From the NCBI GenBank assembly GCA_902826165.1, contig CADEDV010000004.1:113449-155529 (forward strand): DNA of 42,081 nt, written 5' to 3'. Source of the stretch: an uncultured Bacteroidota bacterium (GTDB lineage Bacteria; Bacteroidota; Bacteroidia; Chitinophagales; Chitinophagaceae). The position numbers were made by a program, and so were the translations under genes. The notes beneath the pieces were generated by a model. It saw only the letters and a program-made list of their open reading frames with translations, had not been told where the DNA came from and did no database searches. This document shows, piece by piece, positions 1 through 8,636 of this stretch; positions within the stretch are counted from its first letter, which is position 1, and the number at the start of each line of letters is the position of its first letter.

Positions 1-1043
1 ATTTCTTTCCAGCATTCAAAAATGCTGAGACCTTCGAAAGAAATTTTCCGCATGGCATTGTTGAATTGTGTCAAAGGCAGGTAAAAACAGATTTCCTGCA
101 GCCATTTGGGAAATACTTCAATGGTAAAAAAAGTTCCGGACAATAGCATCTGCGGAAACCCGAATAAATTGATCAGTAACGGAATGGACGCATCTGTTTT
201 TACAATGCTGCTGAAGATGAGGCCCACTCCCATCAGCAAAAAGAGCATGAGGACAGACATGAGCAGCATTTCAAAAAATGTCAGTGCACCATGCTGCAAG
301 GTAAAATCCAGGAAGAAATAGCCAAACAGGATCAATACCACTACGTTCACTAGCTGGAAGAACAAACGGCTCATGCCAATACCCAAAAGAATATTGATAC
401 GACTGACCGGGGAAGCATAAAAACGCTTCAATACTAACTGCTCTCTTAATCCAAAGAATGTAAAGGCAATACCAAACAGGGTGGAGAATAAAATAGAAAA
501 GCCCAACTGGCCGGGCAGGATAAAGTCAATCTGGCGGTATTTTCTTACTTCTTTAATTTCCGGCATTGGTATTTTCACAAGTTCATCTTTCTTACCTAAT
601 TCTTCCATTTCAAATTCAAGTTTCAGGTATTGCAATACTTGCCTGAATGTACCAAACGTGTTTGCACTTGCAGTTGTTGATCTCGTATTAACTATATAGT
701 TATCATTCCCTGATGAATCCTTTTGAACTTTAATAGTAACTACGGCAGATAGTCTTCCCTTGATAAGTTCTTTATTTAACTCTAAAGTATCCTTGTGCTT
801 GACTATTCGAATCAAATTGCTTCGTCTTATTTTTTCATAGAATTTATTAGTCGTATCACTATCAGAGGCAATAGCAATACGAGAAGCAGATGGTCCCCCG
901 CTTCCAAAAGCTCCGAATATCAAAATGAAAATGATCGGGAACAACAAACTGAACACAATGGCTGTCGGCTGATTGAAGATCGCTTTAAAACTGGCCCTTG
1001 TGATCGCCCAAAGGGCTTTTGACTGGCTGTAAGGTTTTGACAT
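1..1043 (-). CDS. ABC-2 type transporter permease (partial, C-terminus off the left edge)
   Basis: An open frame runs leftward from an ATG at 1041-1043 to the window edge, giving 347 visible residues without a stop. The protein starts with a short cytoplasmic segment, one membrane helix at about residues 28-45, then a soluble extracytoplasmic stretch of roughly 150 residues, then several hydrophobic helices. This one-helix, large-loop, helix-cluster order is that of ABC-2/YhgE-type permeases that pair with a separate ATPase to export lipids, drugs or polysaccharide. Neither the substrate nor the ATPase can be seen; the partner probably lies beyond the left edge. A TAnnTTTG-type -7 element sits 19 bases upstream of the ATG, so the gene probably has its own promoter and is not read through from sppA. 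The family call is firm, the substrate is unknown. Confidence 0.85.
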   Translation of the reverse strand, partial: MSKPYSQSKALWAITRASFKAIFNQPTAIVFSLLFPIIFILIFGAFGSGGPSASRIAIASDSDTTNKFYEKIRRSNLIRIVKHKDTLELNKELIKGRLSAVVTIKVQKDSSGNDNYIVNTRSTTASANTFGTFRQVLQYLKLEFEMEELGKKDELVKIPMPEIKEVRKYRQIDFILPGQLGFSILFSTLFGIAFTFFGLREQLVLKRFYASPVSRINILLGIGMSRLFFQLVNVVVLILFGYFFLDFTLQHGALTFFEMLLMSVLMLFLLMGVGLIFSSIVKTDASIPLLINLFGFPQMLLSGTFFTIEVFPKWLQEICFYLPLTQFNNAMRKISFEGLSIFECWKE

Positions 1044-1062
1044 GAAAATTGATTGTGGTGCG

Positions 1063-1070
1063 CAAATGTA
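1063..1070 (-). promoter_or_regulatory. Bacteroidota -7 element before the ABC permease
   Basis: On the minus strand these bases read TACATTTG, an exact match to the Bacteroidota -7 consensus TAnnTTTG. They lie 19 bases before the ATG of the permease gene. A TTTG (plus-strand CAAA at 1094-1097) lies 23 bases further upstream, a plausible -33 element. Assignment is by consensus only. Confidence 0.55.
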
Positions 1071-1115
1071 AGCCTACCCGCCGAACTGTGTTCCCAAAAT
1101 CAGGAACCTTCATTC

Positions 1116-2873
1116 TTACCGGACAAAGAATTCAAAAGGCAACCTTGCCTGCACAGAGCCTGTCATTTGCTTTATTTTTTTCAGTTGCTCATATAATTTA
1201 AAATTCTCTTCCCCGATCTCTTGTTTCATTTTTTGTGCATAGTTCAACGGGCTGCTGGTTTTACCCATGATCTGGTCAAAGAAATTTTCCGGCTCAGGAA
1301 ATTCAGCCACAAAATAATCTGTCAGTTTTGCTTTGGCAGCCGCCGCTTTTACTGCATCTTCCAGGCCTCCAAACCGGTCGATCAAGCCGATTTCTTTTGC
1401 TTTGATACCGGTCCATATTCTTCCCTGTGCAATACTGTCGATATAAGCCGTGTCCTTATTTCTTCCTTCGGCCACTCTTTTCTTGAACAAGGCATAGATA
1501 CTTTCAATTTCTGCCTGCACCAGTTTCTTTTCCTGTTCATTCATGGGTTTGCTGATGGTCATGGCATCCGCATAAGGTCCTGTCTTCACTCCATCGAAAG
1601 TGATACCCAGTTTATTTTTAAAAAATCCCTGCATATTGGGAATGATGCCGAACACACCGATAGAACCAGTGATCGTACAAGGCTGTGCAAAAATGCTATC
1701 TGCTGCCGTGGCAATATAATAACCGCCTGAAGCGGCTACATCACCAAAACTTACGATCACCGGTTTTTCTTTTTTGGCCAGTTCCAGTTCCCGCCAGATA
1801 TTTTCACTGGCCATGGCGCTGCCACCACCGGAATTGATACGAAATACAATTGCTTTCACCGACTGGTCCAGCCGGGCTTTGCGTAATAAAGAACGGTATC
1901 CCTCTCCCCCGATCATATCCTTCCCGCCTTTTCCATCCACGATATCTCCTTCTGCATAGATCAGTGCAATTTTCTCTGCACCTGTTTTAATATAGTTAGC
2001 GGTGCTCATGTATTTGTTGACAGATATAAAAGCGATCCGTTCATATTTATCGATCTTCAGCCTGCTTTTAATTTCATCTTTCACTTCATCATCATACTTA
2101 GCACCATCAATAAGTTTATTATCCACAGCATCCTGCACGGTTTGTATTGCAGCCGTATTCGCCAGCTGACGCAATGCTGCTGTATCTGATTTTCTGGCTA
2201 CAGCGGTGTTGACCAATAATTCATCATACAAATCATTCAACCAAACTGTTGTTTGCAGTTTATTGGCCTCGGTCATCCTGTCGGAACGGAGTGGCTCGGT
2301 AGCACTTTTAAATTTACCCGCATAGAATATTTGGGGTTCGATCTCCAGTTTATCCAATGTTCCTTTCAAAAAAGCATAATCAACACTATACCCCACCCAT
2401 TCCAGCATACCCTGCGGGCTGATATAAATTTTATCCGCCACATTGGCGATGCAGTAAGTCCGCTGCGTCATCACATCACCATGTGCAATGATGAACTTAC
2501 CGCTGCTTTTAAAATCAAGTAAGGCTTTTCTTATTTCTTCGCTGGCTGCAAAACCATTCGGGCTTGCATGTGCCTGCAGGTAGATCCCCTCAACATGTTT
2601 ATCCGTTTTGGCATATTGCACTAACCGGACCAGGTCATACAAACCGGGAATAGTTTTTTCTTCATCACCGCTCACAATAGAAAACGGATCCTCCTGTACC
2701 TGTTCTTTAAAATGCTGCCCCAGGTCTATCACCAGTACGGACTGTGGCTCAACTTTAGATTTCTGTTTGGTGGCTAATCCCCCGATAATGCCGGCCAGCA
2801 CAAAAAAGACCAGCAATGAAAAAAGTACCAATGCCAGGAAGGCGGCAAAAAAAGTTTTAAAGAAACTGCGCAT
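1116..2873 (-). CDS. sppA: Signal peptide peptidase SppA, 67K type
   Basis: This 585-residue protein is a membrane-bound S49-family serine protease that degrades cleaved signal peptides. It has a single N-terminal membrane anchor at about residues 4-32, followed by two S49 domains, as in the long (67K) E. coli type. The catalytic pair is visible: the general-base lysine in KSATEP (K189, N-terminal domain) and the nucleophilic serine in AASGGYY (S382, C-terminal domain). The glycine-rich INSGGGS segment at about 346-352 is also typical. Length is close to the family norm. It is divergent from folK, with only 63 bases between the two starts. A -7-like element at 2897-2904 fits the chosen start. 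Confidence is high. Confidence 0.96.
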   Translation of the reverse strand: MRSFFKTFFAAFLALVLFSLLVFFVLAGIIGGLATKQKSKVEPQSVLVIDLGQHFKEQVQEDPFSIVSGDEEKTIPGLYDLVRLVQYAKTDKHVEGIYLQAHASPNGFAASEEIRKALLDFKSSGKFIIAHGDVMTQRTYCIANVADKIYISPQGMLEWVGYSVDYAFLKGTLDKLEIEPQIFYAGKFKSATEPLRSDRMTEANKLQTTVWLNDLYDELLVNTAVARKSDTAALRQLANTAAIQTVQDAVDNKLIDGAKYDDEVKDEIKSRLKIDKYERIAFISVNKYMSTANYIKTGAEKIALIYAEGDIVDGKGGKDMIGGEGYRSLLRKARLDQSVKAIVFRINSGGGSAMASENIWRELELAKKEKPVIVSFGDVAASGGYYIATAADSIFAQPCTITGSIGVFGIIPNMQGFFKNKLGITFDGVKTGPYADAMTISKPMNEQEKKLVQAEIESIYALFKKRVAEGRNKDTAYIDSIAQGRIWTGIKAKEIGLIDRFGGLEDAVKAAAAKAKLTDYFVAEFPEPENFFDQIMGKTSSPLNYAQKMKQEIGEENFKLYEQLKKIKQMTGSVQARLPFEFFVR

Positions 2874-2896
2874 ACAAGTAATCCATTGATGAATGC

Positions 2897-2904
2897 CAAA
2901 AATA
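2897..2904 (-). promoter_or_regulatory. Probable -7 element of sppA
   Basis: The minus strand reads TATTTTTG, matching TAnnTTTG, 23 bases before the sppA ATG. It sits in the 63-base gap between divergent sppA and folK. No convincing -33 element was seen at the usual distance. Confidence 0.4.
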
Positions 2905-2936
2905 AAGATATTTGACCCTTTAGCAGTTGATCAATC

Positions 2937-3452
2937 ATGAACAGGGCATATTTACTTACAGGCGGCAATATGGGCGACCGGGAGGAAAACCTGGCAAAGG
3001 CAAGAGCCTTGCTGAATAAGGATTGCGGCACTATTGTTCAGGCTTCTTCGTTGTACGAAACGGCGGCCTGGGGCAAGACCGACCAGCCGGCTTTCCTGAA
3101 CCAGGCCCTGGCATTAGATACCGAACTGAATGCCCGGCAACTGATACGCCGCATTCTGAAGGCAGAAAAAAGCATGGGCCGCATCCGGGAAGAGAAGTAT
3201 GGTCCCCGGATTATTGATATTGATATCCTCTTATTCAACCAGGAGAAACATAATTATCATTTCCTGAAACTGCCCCATCCCGAACTGCCCAACCGCCGTT
3301 TTGCCCTGTTACCACTGGCAGAGATCGCAGCAGCTGTTATGCACCCGGTATTGAATAAAACGATTGTGCAGTTACTGGAAGAGTGCCCCGATAAATTGGA
3401 AGTAAAACGCCTCCCTGATTTATCCACAAACTTTCCGGGCTTCCGGATTTGA
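2937..3452 (+). CDS. folK: 2-amino-4-hydroxy-6-hydroxymethyldihydropteridine diphosphokinase
   Basis: A 171-residue HPPK, the enzyme that transfers pyrophosphate from ATP to 6-hydroxymethyl-dihydropterin in folate synthesis. It opens with the family's N-terminal strand and GGNMGDRE loop (about residues 8-15). The HPPK signature GPRIIDIDIL lies at about residues 90-99; its two aspartates bind the magnesium ions. A single domain with no fused DHPS or DHNA, of normal length. It leads a rightward set with the deoxynucleoside kinase and the MFS gene; a 56-base gap follows before the kinase's preferred start. Both genes feed nucleotide and one-carbon metabolism. Confidence 0.96.
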   Translation: MNRAYLLTGGNMGDREENLAKARALLNKDCGTIVQASSLYETAAWGKTDQPAFLNQALALDTELNARQLIRRILKAEKSMGRIREEKYGPRIIDIDILLFNQEKHNYHFLKLPHPELPNRRFALLPLAEIAAAVMHPVLNKTIVQLLEECPDKLEVKRLPDLSTNFPGFRI

Positions 3453-3508
3453 CATTTCATTTCTTTTATTTTGCTGCTTTACACACCGTACACTTTCATC
3501 ACGCATCA

Positions 3509-4141
3509 ATGAAGTACCACTTTATCACCATAGAAGGAAATATCGGCGCTGGTAAAACAACCCTGGCTCATTTATTATCCAAACATTATAATGCAAGACT
3601 GATCCTGGAAGAATTTGCCGACAATCCCTTCCTGCCAAAGTTTTACGAGAACCCGCAGCAATATGCCTTCCCGCTGGAATTATTTTTCATGGCCGAACGT
3701 TTCAAGCAACAAAAAGACCTGCTCCAGCAATCGGATATGTTCCAGAGCCTCACCATCTCTGATTATCTTTTTACCAAGTGTCTCTTATTTGCCAAAGTAA
3801 CGCTGCCGGAAGATGAATTCCGGCTTTACCAGCGGCTCTTCGATATCATTCACCAGCAATTGATACAACCTGATATCCTGATCTACCTGCATGCACCTGT
3901 TAGCAAACTGCAGCGTAATATCAAAAAAAGAAATCGTTCTTACGAACAGAATATCCCGGATGATTATTTGTTTAACATCCAGGAAACGTATACGAATTAT
4001 ATTAAACAGCATAATATTAAAACCCTGTACGTGGATGCCAGCAACGCCGATTTTCTTGGTAACGAAAAACATTTGCAGGTGATCTATGAAGCGCTGGAGA
4101 AAGACTATGAAGATGGTCAGCATTTTATTTCCCTTCCATGA
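3509..4141 (+). CDS. Deoxynucleoside kinase (dNK/dCK family)
   Basis: A cytosolic salvage kinase that phosphorylates deoxynucleosides using ATP. The P-loop GNIGAGKT is at residues 10-17 from the chosen start. An EEFADNPFL segment follows, typical of the bacterial dAK/dGK-like branch, and an arginine-rich lid (KKRNRSYEQ) lies in the C-terminal third. An upstream ATG at 3449 would add 20 residues before the first strand, inside the end of folK; the start at 3509 gives the usual family N-terminus and 210 residues. The stop overlaps the start of the MFS gene in an ATGA, which suggests translational coupling. Substrate preference (dA, dG or dC) cannot be read from sequence. Confidence 0.93.
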   Translation: MKYHFITIEGNIGAGKTTLAHLLSKHYNARLILEEFADNPFLPKFYENPQQYAFPLELFFMAERFKQQKDLLQQSDMFQSLTISDYLFTKCLLFAKVTLPEDEFRLYQRLFDIIHQQLIQPDILIYLHAPVSKLQRNIKKRNRSYEQNIPDDYLFNIQETYTNYIKQHNIKTLYVDASNADFLGNEKHLQVIYEALEKDYEDGQHFISLP

Positions 4142-5367
4142 TGAAACGCATTCCCATACCGGTCATCAATAAAGAATTTACCTGGTTCATCATTGCACGG
4201 ATACTATTTATTGCGGGACTCAGAATGACACCGGTATTACTGGGCTGGAGATTATATGAAATAACCGGCAGTAAACTGGCCCTCGGTTTCCTAGGATTAT
4301 CGGAAGTGATCCCCGCCATCCTCCTGGCTTTACCTGCCGGGGTAAAAGTGGACAAAAGCAATAAACACAGGCTCATCAGCATTTGCATTGCGTTGTATTT
4401 TTTCATCATGCTGGGCTTACTGATAGTTACCTCCCACTGGATGGAGGAGAATTATTCAAAACGATTGATTGAATGGAGTATTTATGCATTGGTATTCTGC
4501 ACGGGTGCTGTACGGGCCTTCACCGCTTCAGCATTCAATGCGTTTTTAGCACAACTGATCCCGCAGGAGTCATTGGTAAAAGCCGTTTCGGTCAATAGCA
4601 TGGTATGGCTCGTTGCTGCGGTTGCCGGTCCGGCTGTGGCAGGTGTACTAATGGGTTATACCAATATTACTATCGCATTCACCCCGGTTTGTGTACTCAT
4701 CGCTATTTCATTCTTTTTGTTTCAAAAAATAAAACCCAAACCTGTCAGCTGGCAGGGTAGCAGTAAAACATGGGACGGCGTAAAAGAAGGATTACGTTTT
4801 GTCTTTCATCAAAAAGCATTGTTAGGTGCCATGAGCCTTGATATGTTTGCCGTATTGTTTGGCGGCGCCATTGCATTGTTGCCCGTATTTGCGAGTGATA
4901 TCCTGCATGTGGGGCCGCAGGGATTGGGCTGGTTAGTCGCAGCTACTTATTTAGGCAATTTTGTCGCCATTGCCTGGCTCACCACCCACCCGTTGAAAAA
5001 GAAACAGGGAAGAACCTTATTATACGTGGTGGCAGGTTTCGGGCTTTGTATTCTTGTCTTCGCCATATCACAAAATTTCTGGTTAAGTTTTATAGCCTTG
5101 TTTGCCGGTGGTTTGTTCGACGGAGTGAGTGTGATCATCCGGGGCACAGTGGTACAATTATTTGTGCCGGATGAAATGCGGGGCCGGGTTTCTTCCGTGA
5201 ATTCCATCTTCATCAATTCGTCCAACGAACTGGGCCAATTTGAAAGCGGCGTAGCTGCAGCTGCCATGGGCACTGTCCCTTCAGTCATTTTCGGTGGTTG
5301 TATGACCCTGGTGGTCGTTTTCGTCACCTGGTTCAAAGCACCGGGATTGCGAAAGTTTGAGTATTAA
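4138..5367 (+). CDS. MFS transporter, MFS_3/EntS-like exporter
   Basis: A 409-residue protein with about 12 hydrophobic helices, of normal MFS length. The loop 2-3 motif is recognisable as a glycine/aspartate followed by a basic cluster (AGVKVDKSNKHR, about residues 63-74). The stretch around NSMVWLVAAVAGPAVAG is typical of the MFS_3 branch, which includes enterobactin exporter EntS. It probably exports a small molecule or drug by proton antiport. It overlaps the preceding kinase by four bases (ATGA), so the two are probably co-translated, although no functional link is obvious. The substrate is not known. Confidence 0.88.
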   Translation: MMKRIPIPVINKEFTWFIIARILFIAGLRMTPVLLGWRLYEITGSKLALGFLGLSEVIPAILLALPAGVKVDKSNKHRLISICIALYFFIMLGLLIVTSHWMEENYSKRLIEWSIYALVFCTGAVRAFTASAFNAFLAQLIPQESLVKAVSVNSMVWLVAAVAGPAVAGVLMGYTNITIAFTPVCVLIAISFFLFQKIKPKPVSWQGSSKTWDGVKEGLRFVFHQKALLGAMSLDMFAVLFGGAIALLPVFASDILHVGPQGLGWLVAATYLGNFVAIAWLTTHPLKKKQGRTLLYVVAGFGLCILVFAISQNFWLSFIALFAGGLFDGVSVIIRGTVVQLFVPDEMRGRVSSVNSIFINSSNELGQFESGVAAAAMGTVPSVIFGGCMTLVVVFVTWFKAPGLRKFEY

Positions 5368-5474
5368 ACTCTTATCACCTGTGGAGGGAAAATCAGGTTA
5401 CATATTCATTTATTCTGCTTTTAGTATTTAAGTCACTAAATCGTAACTTCAAATCAACAAATCAACTTCTCCAT

Positions 5475-6371
5475 ATGAACCGCCGCTCCTTTATTCAAAA
5501 CTCCGCTATGGCCGTTGGCGCACTTACATTATCACAACAAAAATTATTGGCCGGCTTCTTTGATGATCCCTGGAAGATCACTATGCTGCGCAATGATGTG
5601 GGCATCTTTACGGAGAGAGGTGGCACCATTGCTTTCTTATTATCCAAAAAAGGGATCGTGGTGGTGGATTCACAATTCCCCGACCAGAGTAAGCACCTGA
5701 TCGATGAGCTGAAAAAGAAAAGCGAACAACCTTTCAAGTTATTGATCAATACGCACCATCACGGTGATCACAGTGGCGGTAATATTGCTTTTAAAGGAAT
5801 TGCAGAACATGTGCTGTCACATGAGAATTCCAAAAAGAACCAGGAGGCAGCGGCACAAAAAAATAAAACGGAAGACAAACAATTATATCCCGACCAGACC
5901 TTTGGCACCACCTGGTGTGAGAAAGTGGGTAAAGAAAAAATATGTCTGCATTATTTTGGTGCGGGGCATACCAATGGTGATGCTTTAGTGCATTTTCAGC
6001 ATGCGAATATTGTACACATGGGTGACCTCTTGTTCAATCGCCGTCATCCTTTCGTGGACCGCAGTGCCGGTGCTAATATGAACAGCTGGATAAAAGTACT
6101 GGACAAGACGGCAGATACCTTCGATAAGAAAACGATGTTTGTATACGGGCACTCTGGCACCGGCTATGAAGTAACCGGTACGTCGGATGACCTTAAAAAG
6201 TTTGGCGACTACCTGGGCCGGGTATTGAAATTTGCGGAAGACGAAATAAAAGCCGGTAAGACCAAAGAAGAAATTTTGAAGAACACGGCTTTACCCGGCG
6301 AGACCGAATGGAGGGGAGATGGATTCCAGCGGCCCCTGCAGGCAGCGTACGAAGAGTTGACGGCTAAATAA
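5475..6371 (+). CDS. Exported metallo-beta-lactamase-fold hydrolase
   Basis: A 298-residue MBL-fold enzyme. The N-terminus MNRRSFIQNSAMAVGAL looks like a twin-arginine signal peptide (RR at residues 3-4), so the protein is probably exported folded. The metal site is complete: H94, H96, D98 and H99 in THHHGDHS, H165 in GAGHTNGD, D184 in HMGDLLF and H226 in VYGHSG. This gives two metal sites, usually zinc. The glyoxalase II-like/B-type lactamase superfamily is wide, so the substrate cannot be stated; it is not a recognisable carbapenemase from sequence alone. A tiny membrane peptide gene follows 5 bases after the stop. Confidence 0.9.
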   Translation: MNRRSFIQNSAMAVGALTLSQQKLLAGFFDDPWKITMLRNDVGIFTERGGTIAFLLSKKGIVVVDSQFPDQSKHLIDELKKKSEQPFKLLINTHHHGDHSGGNIAFKGIAEHVLSHENSKKNQEAAAQKNKTEDKQLYPDQTFGTTWCEKVGKEKICLHYFGAGHTNGDALVHFQHANIVHMGDLLFNRRHPFVDRSAGANMNSWIKVLDKTADTFDKKTMFVYGHSGTGYEVTGTSDDLKKFGDYLGRVLKFAEDEIKAGKTKEEILKNTALPGETEWRGDGFQRPLQAAYEELTAK

Positions 6372-6376
6372 ACAAC

Positions 6377-6460
6377 ATGAAGATCGTTGTTATCATTATT
6401 GCGGCATTGATCATCTGGGGATGGATCAGTACGTCGGGTGGGGAGAAGAAAGAGAAATGA
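6377..6460 (+). CDS. 27-residue single-helix membrane peptide (hypothetical)
   Basis: A short ORF begins 5 bases after the hydrolase stop and encodes 27 residues: a start and lysine, a strongly hydrophobic run to about residue 17, then a polar, lysine-rich tail ending EKKEK. This is the composition of a one-helix small membrane protein with its charged tail on the cytoplasmic side. Its tight spacing suggests it is co-transcribed with the hydrolase. It ends 4 bases before the stop of the convergent lipoprotein gene. Nothing in the sequence names a function, and it could be a chance ORF. Confidence 0.4.
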   Translation: MKIVVIIIAALIIWGWISTSGGEKKEK

Positions 6461-6464
6461 TAAC

Positions 6465-6728
6465 TTATTGTCTTCTGCAATCTATTCGCACCAGCGGATT
6501 GGTCCAGGTGGTCATAAAATTCTGTTTGTCCGCTGCGCTACAGAGCACTGCTGTGGCAGCTGTTTGTCCAACCTGGGTATAAACAGCCGTACATTCACAA
6601 CAACTGTTATCATTCGTATCACAAGTGTTATTACGTTGTTGTTCTTCCGCCCTGCATCCTGTCAAAAATAAAAGAACAAATACAGGAATAGGTAGTATGA
6701 ACCGGGAGAACGATTTTTGAATAGCCAT
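6465..6728 (-). CDS. Small cysteine-rich lipoprotein (hypothetical)
   Basis: An 87-residue protein with a lipoprotein signal: basic start, hydrophobic core and lipobox LTGC with the acylated cysteine at residue 25. The mature part is about 63 residues and contains six further cysteines, clustered as TC, SCC, EC, LC and DC, so it could be disulfide-rich or metal-binding. I do not recognise a family. It lies 46 bases downstream of the beta-barrel gene on the same strand and is probably co-transcribed with it, which places it in the same envelope module as the response regulator and propeller kinase. Confidence 0.72.
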   Translation of the reverse strand: MAIQKSFSRFILPIPVFVLLFLTGCRAEEQQRNNTCDTNDNSCCECTAVYTQVGQTAATAVLCSAADKQNFMTTWTNPLVRIDCRRQ

Positions 6729-6774
6729 ACGATAATTTTATAAATGATCGATTTTCAAATTTTCTATTTCTGCC

Positions 6775-7692
6775 TCATTTACTTTTTCCACACCCGCAAA
6801 TGTTATAGGCCAGTCCAAGTTGAAACCCGGTTACGTTATATGCCGGAACTTCCATTCCGCTTGCATCTTTCTTTTTATTCAGCCTTGAAAGACGATGATC
6901 ATAGATCAGTTGAAGACCCCATTTGGAACGTCCATTGGCGACTGGTATATCATATTTTACACCTGCCAGTATATCAGCCCCCAGCCTGGCCGAGCTCTTC
7001 GTGATGCTCTCTTTATCACCCGTACCACTGCTGCCACCGGATTTCCTACTGGCACTCAGCAGGTAGTTTACTTCCGGGCCAGCCACGAGGCTTATATTTT
7101 TACTGACCCGGAATTGTGCCAGCATCATGCCCCCGACATAATTGTACGTGTATTTGTCTTTATACTCCACGCTGCCGCCGGGCTCTGAATAACCGAAAGT
7201 TTCGCTGGCATTTTTTTGTGAAAAACGTATGGAAGGAGCCAGTGCAAATTGGTTGTTAAACGGCAATACAGTGCCTACCCCAAGCTGTAAACCAATTCCT
7301 GGCTCATGACCGCCGTAACTTCCTCCATATTCTTCTTTACTGCTTTTAAAAGAAAGATTCGGACCTGCTGTAATAACGGTTGAAAAATATTCTCCGGGTA
7401 ACGGGGAATTTCTAAGGGTAGGTACCGGAGCAGCGGCAGAGTCAGGCGTTGTTGTGTTATTAGCTGCCTGTTTACGCAGATCCTCACAACGGGGCAGGTT
7501 GGGTCTGCATAAACATTCGCAATCTGCATCACCACCTTTAACTTGGTGTACCTCGTTATTCGCACCATTCATAAACTTACACCATGTATCACAGGCACAG
7601 GAATCCATTATTACTAAAATGGCTGCTGCAAGTGCTGTCCTGATAAAATACGTCCTGATCCTGCTCCTGATTTCTTTACCAGCAAATTTCAT
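6775..7692 (-). CDS. Outer-membrane beta-barrel protein with Cys-rich N-terminal segment
   Basis: A 305-residue exported protein. A basic, hydrophobic N-terminus ends near residue 31 at MDSCAC; this may be a non-canonical lipobox or an ordinary signal peptide. Residues about 30-80 hold seven cysteines in a compact segment. From about residue 100 the protein alternates polar and hydrophobic residues as in the OMP_b-brl (porin-like PF13568-type) barrels of Bacteroidota, with phrases such as FALAPSIRFSQK and YNYVGGMMLAQFRV, and ends in FQLGLAYNICGCGKSK. Upstream, 161 bases before the start, is a copy of the inverted repeat also found before the regulator and kinase, so this gene is a likely target of that regulator. 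The family call is moderate, the function unknown. Confidence 0.75.
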   Translation of the reverse strand: MKFAGKEIRSRIRTYFIRTALAAAILVIMDSCACDTWCKFMNGANNEVHQVKGGDADCECLCRPNLPRCEDLRKQAANNTTTPDSAAAPVPTLRNSPLPGEYFSTVITAGPNLSFKSSKEEYGGSYGGHEPGIGLQLGVGTVLPFNNQFALAPSIRFSQKNASETFGYSEPGGSVEYKDKYTYNYVGGMMLAQFRVSKNISLVAGPEVNYLLSASRKSGGSSGTGDKESITKSSARLGADILAGVKYDIPVANGRSKWGLQLIYDHRLSRLNKKKDASGMEVPAYNVTGFQLGLAYNICGCGKSK

Positions 7693-7853
7693 ACTGATTG
7701 GTTTTAATGGTTAAATGATTAGAATTCGTCCAGCAAGTTTTCAAACCAGCTTGCAGCAACCACTGTTAACAGTTAGAATGCGATTGCGGGCTGTTGTTGT
7801 AAAACTATCCCGGCAATCATCAAATCGGCTCATTCAAAAGAAGGAATTTGAAT

Positions 7854-7869
7854 TCATACTTTAGTAGGA
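7854..7869. promoter_or_regulatory. Putative response-regulator operator, module 1, copy 1
   Basis: TCATACTTTAGTAGGA shares 13 leading bases exactly with the copy at 11752 and is an imperfect inverted repeat with arms TCATACT/AGTAKGA. It lies 161 bases before the beta-barrel gene and 13 bases past the response-regulator stop. It has no T-tract and is AT-rich, so a terminator is unlikely. Confidence 0.55.
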
Positions 7870-7882
7870 GAAGTGTGACTGG

Positions 7883-8557
7883 TTATTGCAGTAAATCGTT
7901 TTCCATTACAAAACGAACAAGCGATGCAGTATTCTTTACATCACACTTCGCAAGGATATTGCTTCTGTGTGTTTTAACGGTAGGTATGCTGATGAAAAGC
8001 TGGTCAGCGATTTGCTGATTACTTAATCCCCTGACGATCAGTCCAAGGATTTCTTTTTCCCGCTGGGTAAGGTCTTCACGAATGGCTTTGATACGTTTTA
8101 TTTCCGGTGACTGGTTAAACCGGATTCCTTTTAGCAGTATATCTGAAATTTCTTTATTGATATACACTTCCCCACCTTCAGCAAACTCCAGGGCCTTTAA
8201 TAACTCATCGGCTCCTGCATTTTTCAGCACATACCCATCCGCCCCACTTTGCAGCATTTTATGCACAGTTGCATAGTCATTCAGCATGCTGACTGCAATT
8301 ACACATATATCCGGGTCAATTGATTTGATATGGCGGGTGGCTTCAATGCCGTTCATTCCCGGCATGTTGACATCCGTAATAACAATACTAACCGGGTTAC
8401 CTAAAATAAAATCAAGAATAGCCTGTCCGTTGCTTCCGTAGCCGGTAACTTCATAGCAGGTATGTTGTGCAAAAAGCAGGCGTAACCCATCTACAAAAAG
8501 TTGATGGTCATCGGCGATGAATATTTTTTTCTTCCCAGTGGCAACTCCGTTGTTCAT
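7883..8557 (-). CDS. NarL/FixJ-family response regulator
   Basis: A 224-residue two-component regulator. The receiver domain (about residues 10-125) has the acidic pair in IADDHQ, the phosphorylation aspartate D62 in ITDVNMPG and the conserved lysine K112 in VLKNAG. A LuxR-type helix-turn-helix fills residues about 158-222 (LTQREKEILGLIVRGLSNQQIA, split here as LTQREKEIL and LSNQQIA). It lies 69 bases downstream of the propeller kinase on the same strand and is its natural partner. An exact 16-base palindrome (8621-8636) lies 63 bases before its start, with related copies before the kinase and the beta-barrel gene, which suggests autoregulation. Confidence 0.94.
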   Translation of the reverse strand: MNNGVATGKKKIFIADDHQLFVDGLRLLFAQHTCYEVTGYGSNGQAILDFILGNPVSIVITDVNMPGMNGIEATRHIKSIDPDICVIAVSMLNDYATVHKMLQSGADGYVLKNAGADELLKALEFAEGGEVYINKEISDILLKGIRFNQSPEIKRIKAIREDLTQREKEILGLIVRGLSNQQIADQLFISIPTVKTHRSNILAKCDVKNTASLVRFVMENDLLQ

Positions 8558-8620
8558 GCTGGATATTTAATCAGCTATTCCTGTTCTGTTAAAAATACAA
8601 AGGATTCATACAGCCCCGCT

Positions 8621-8636
8621 TCATACTTAAGTATGA
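8621..8636. promoter_or_regulatory. Putative response-regulator operator, module 1, copy 2 (perfect palindrome)
   Basis: TCATACTTAAGTATGA is a perfect 16-base palindrome. It spans the stop codon of the propeller kinase (minus-strand TAA at 8627-8629) and lies 63 bases before the start of the response-regulator gene. Copies differing at one or a few bases occur at 7854 and 11752. Confidence 0.6.

Noticed and set aside
1221-1730. A 169-residue rightward ORF opposite sppA
   Set aside because: It lies wholly antisense to a well-supported sppA frame and its translation has no family features, so it is a shadow frame.
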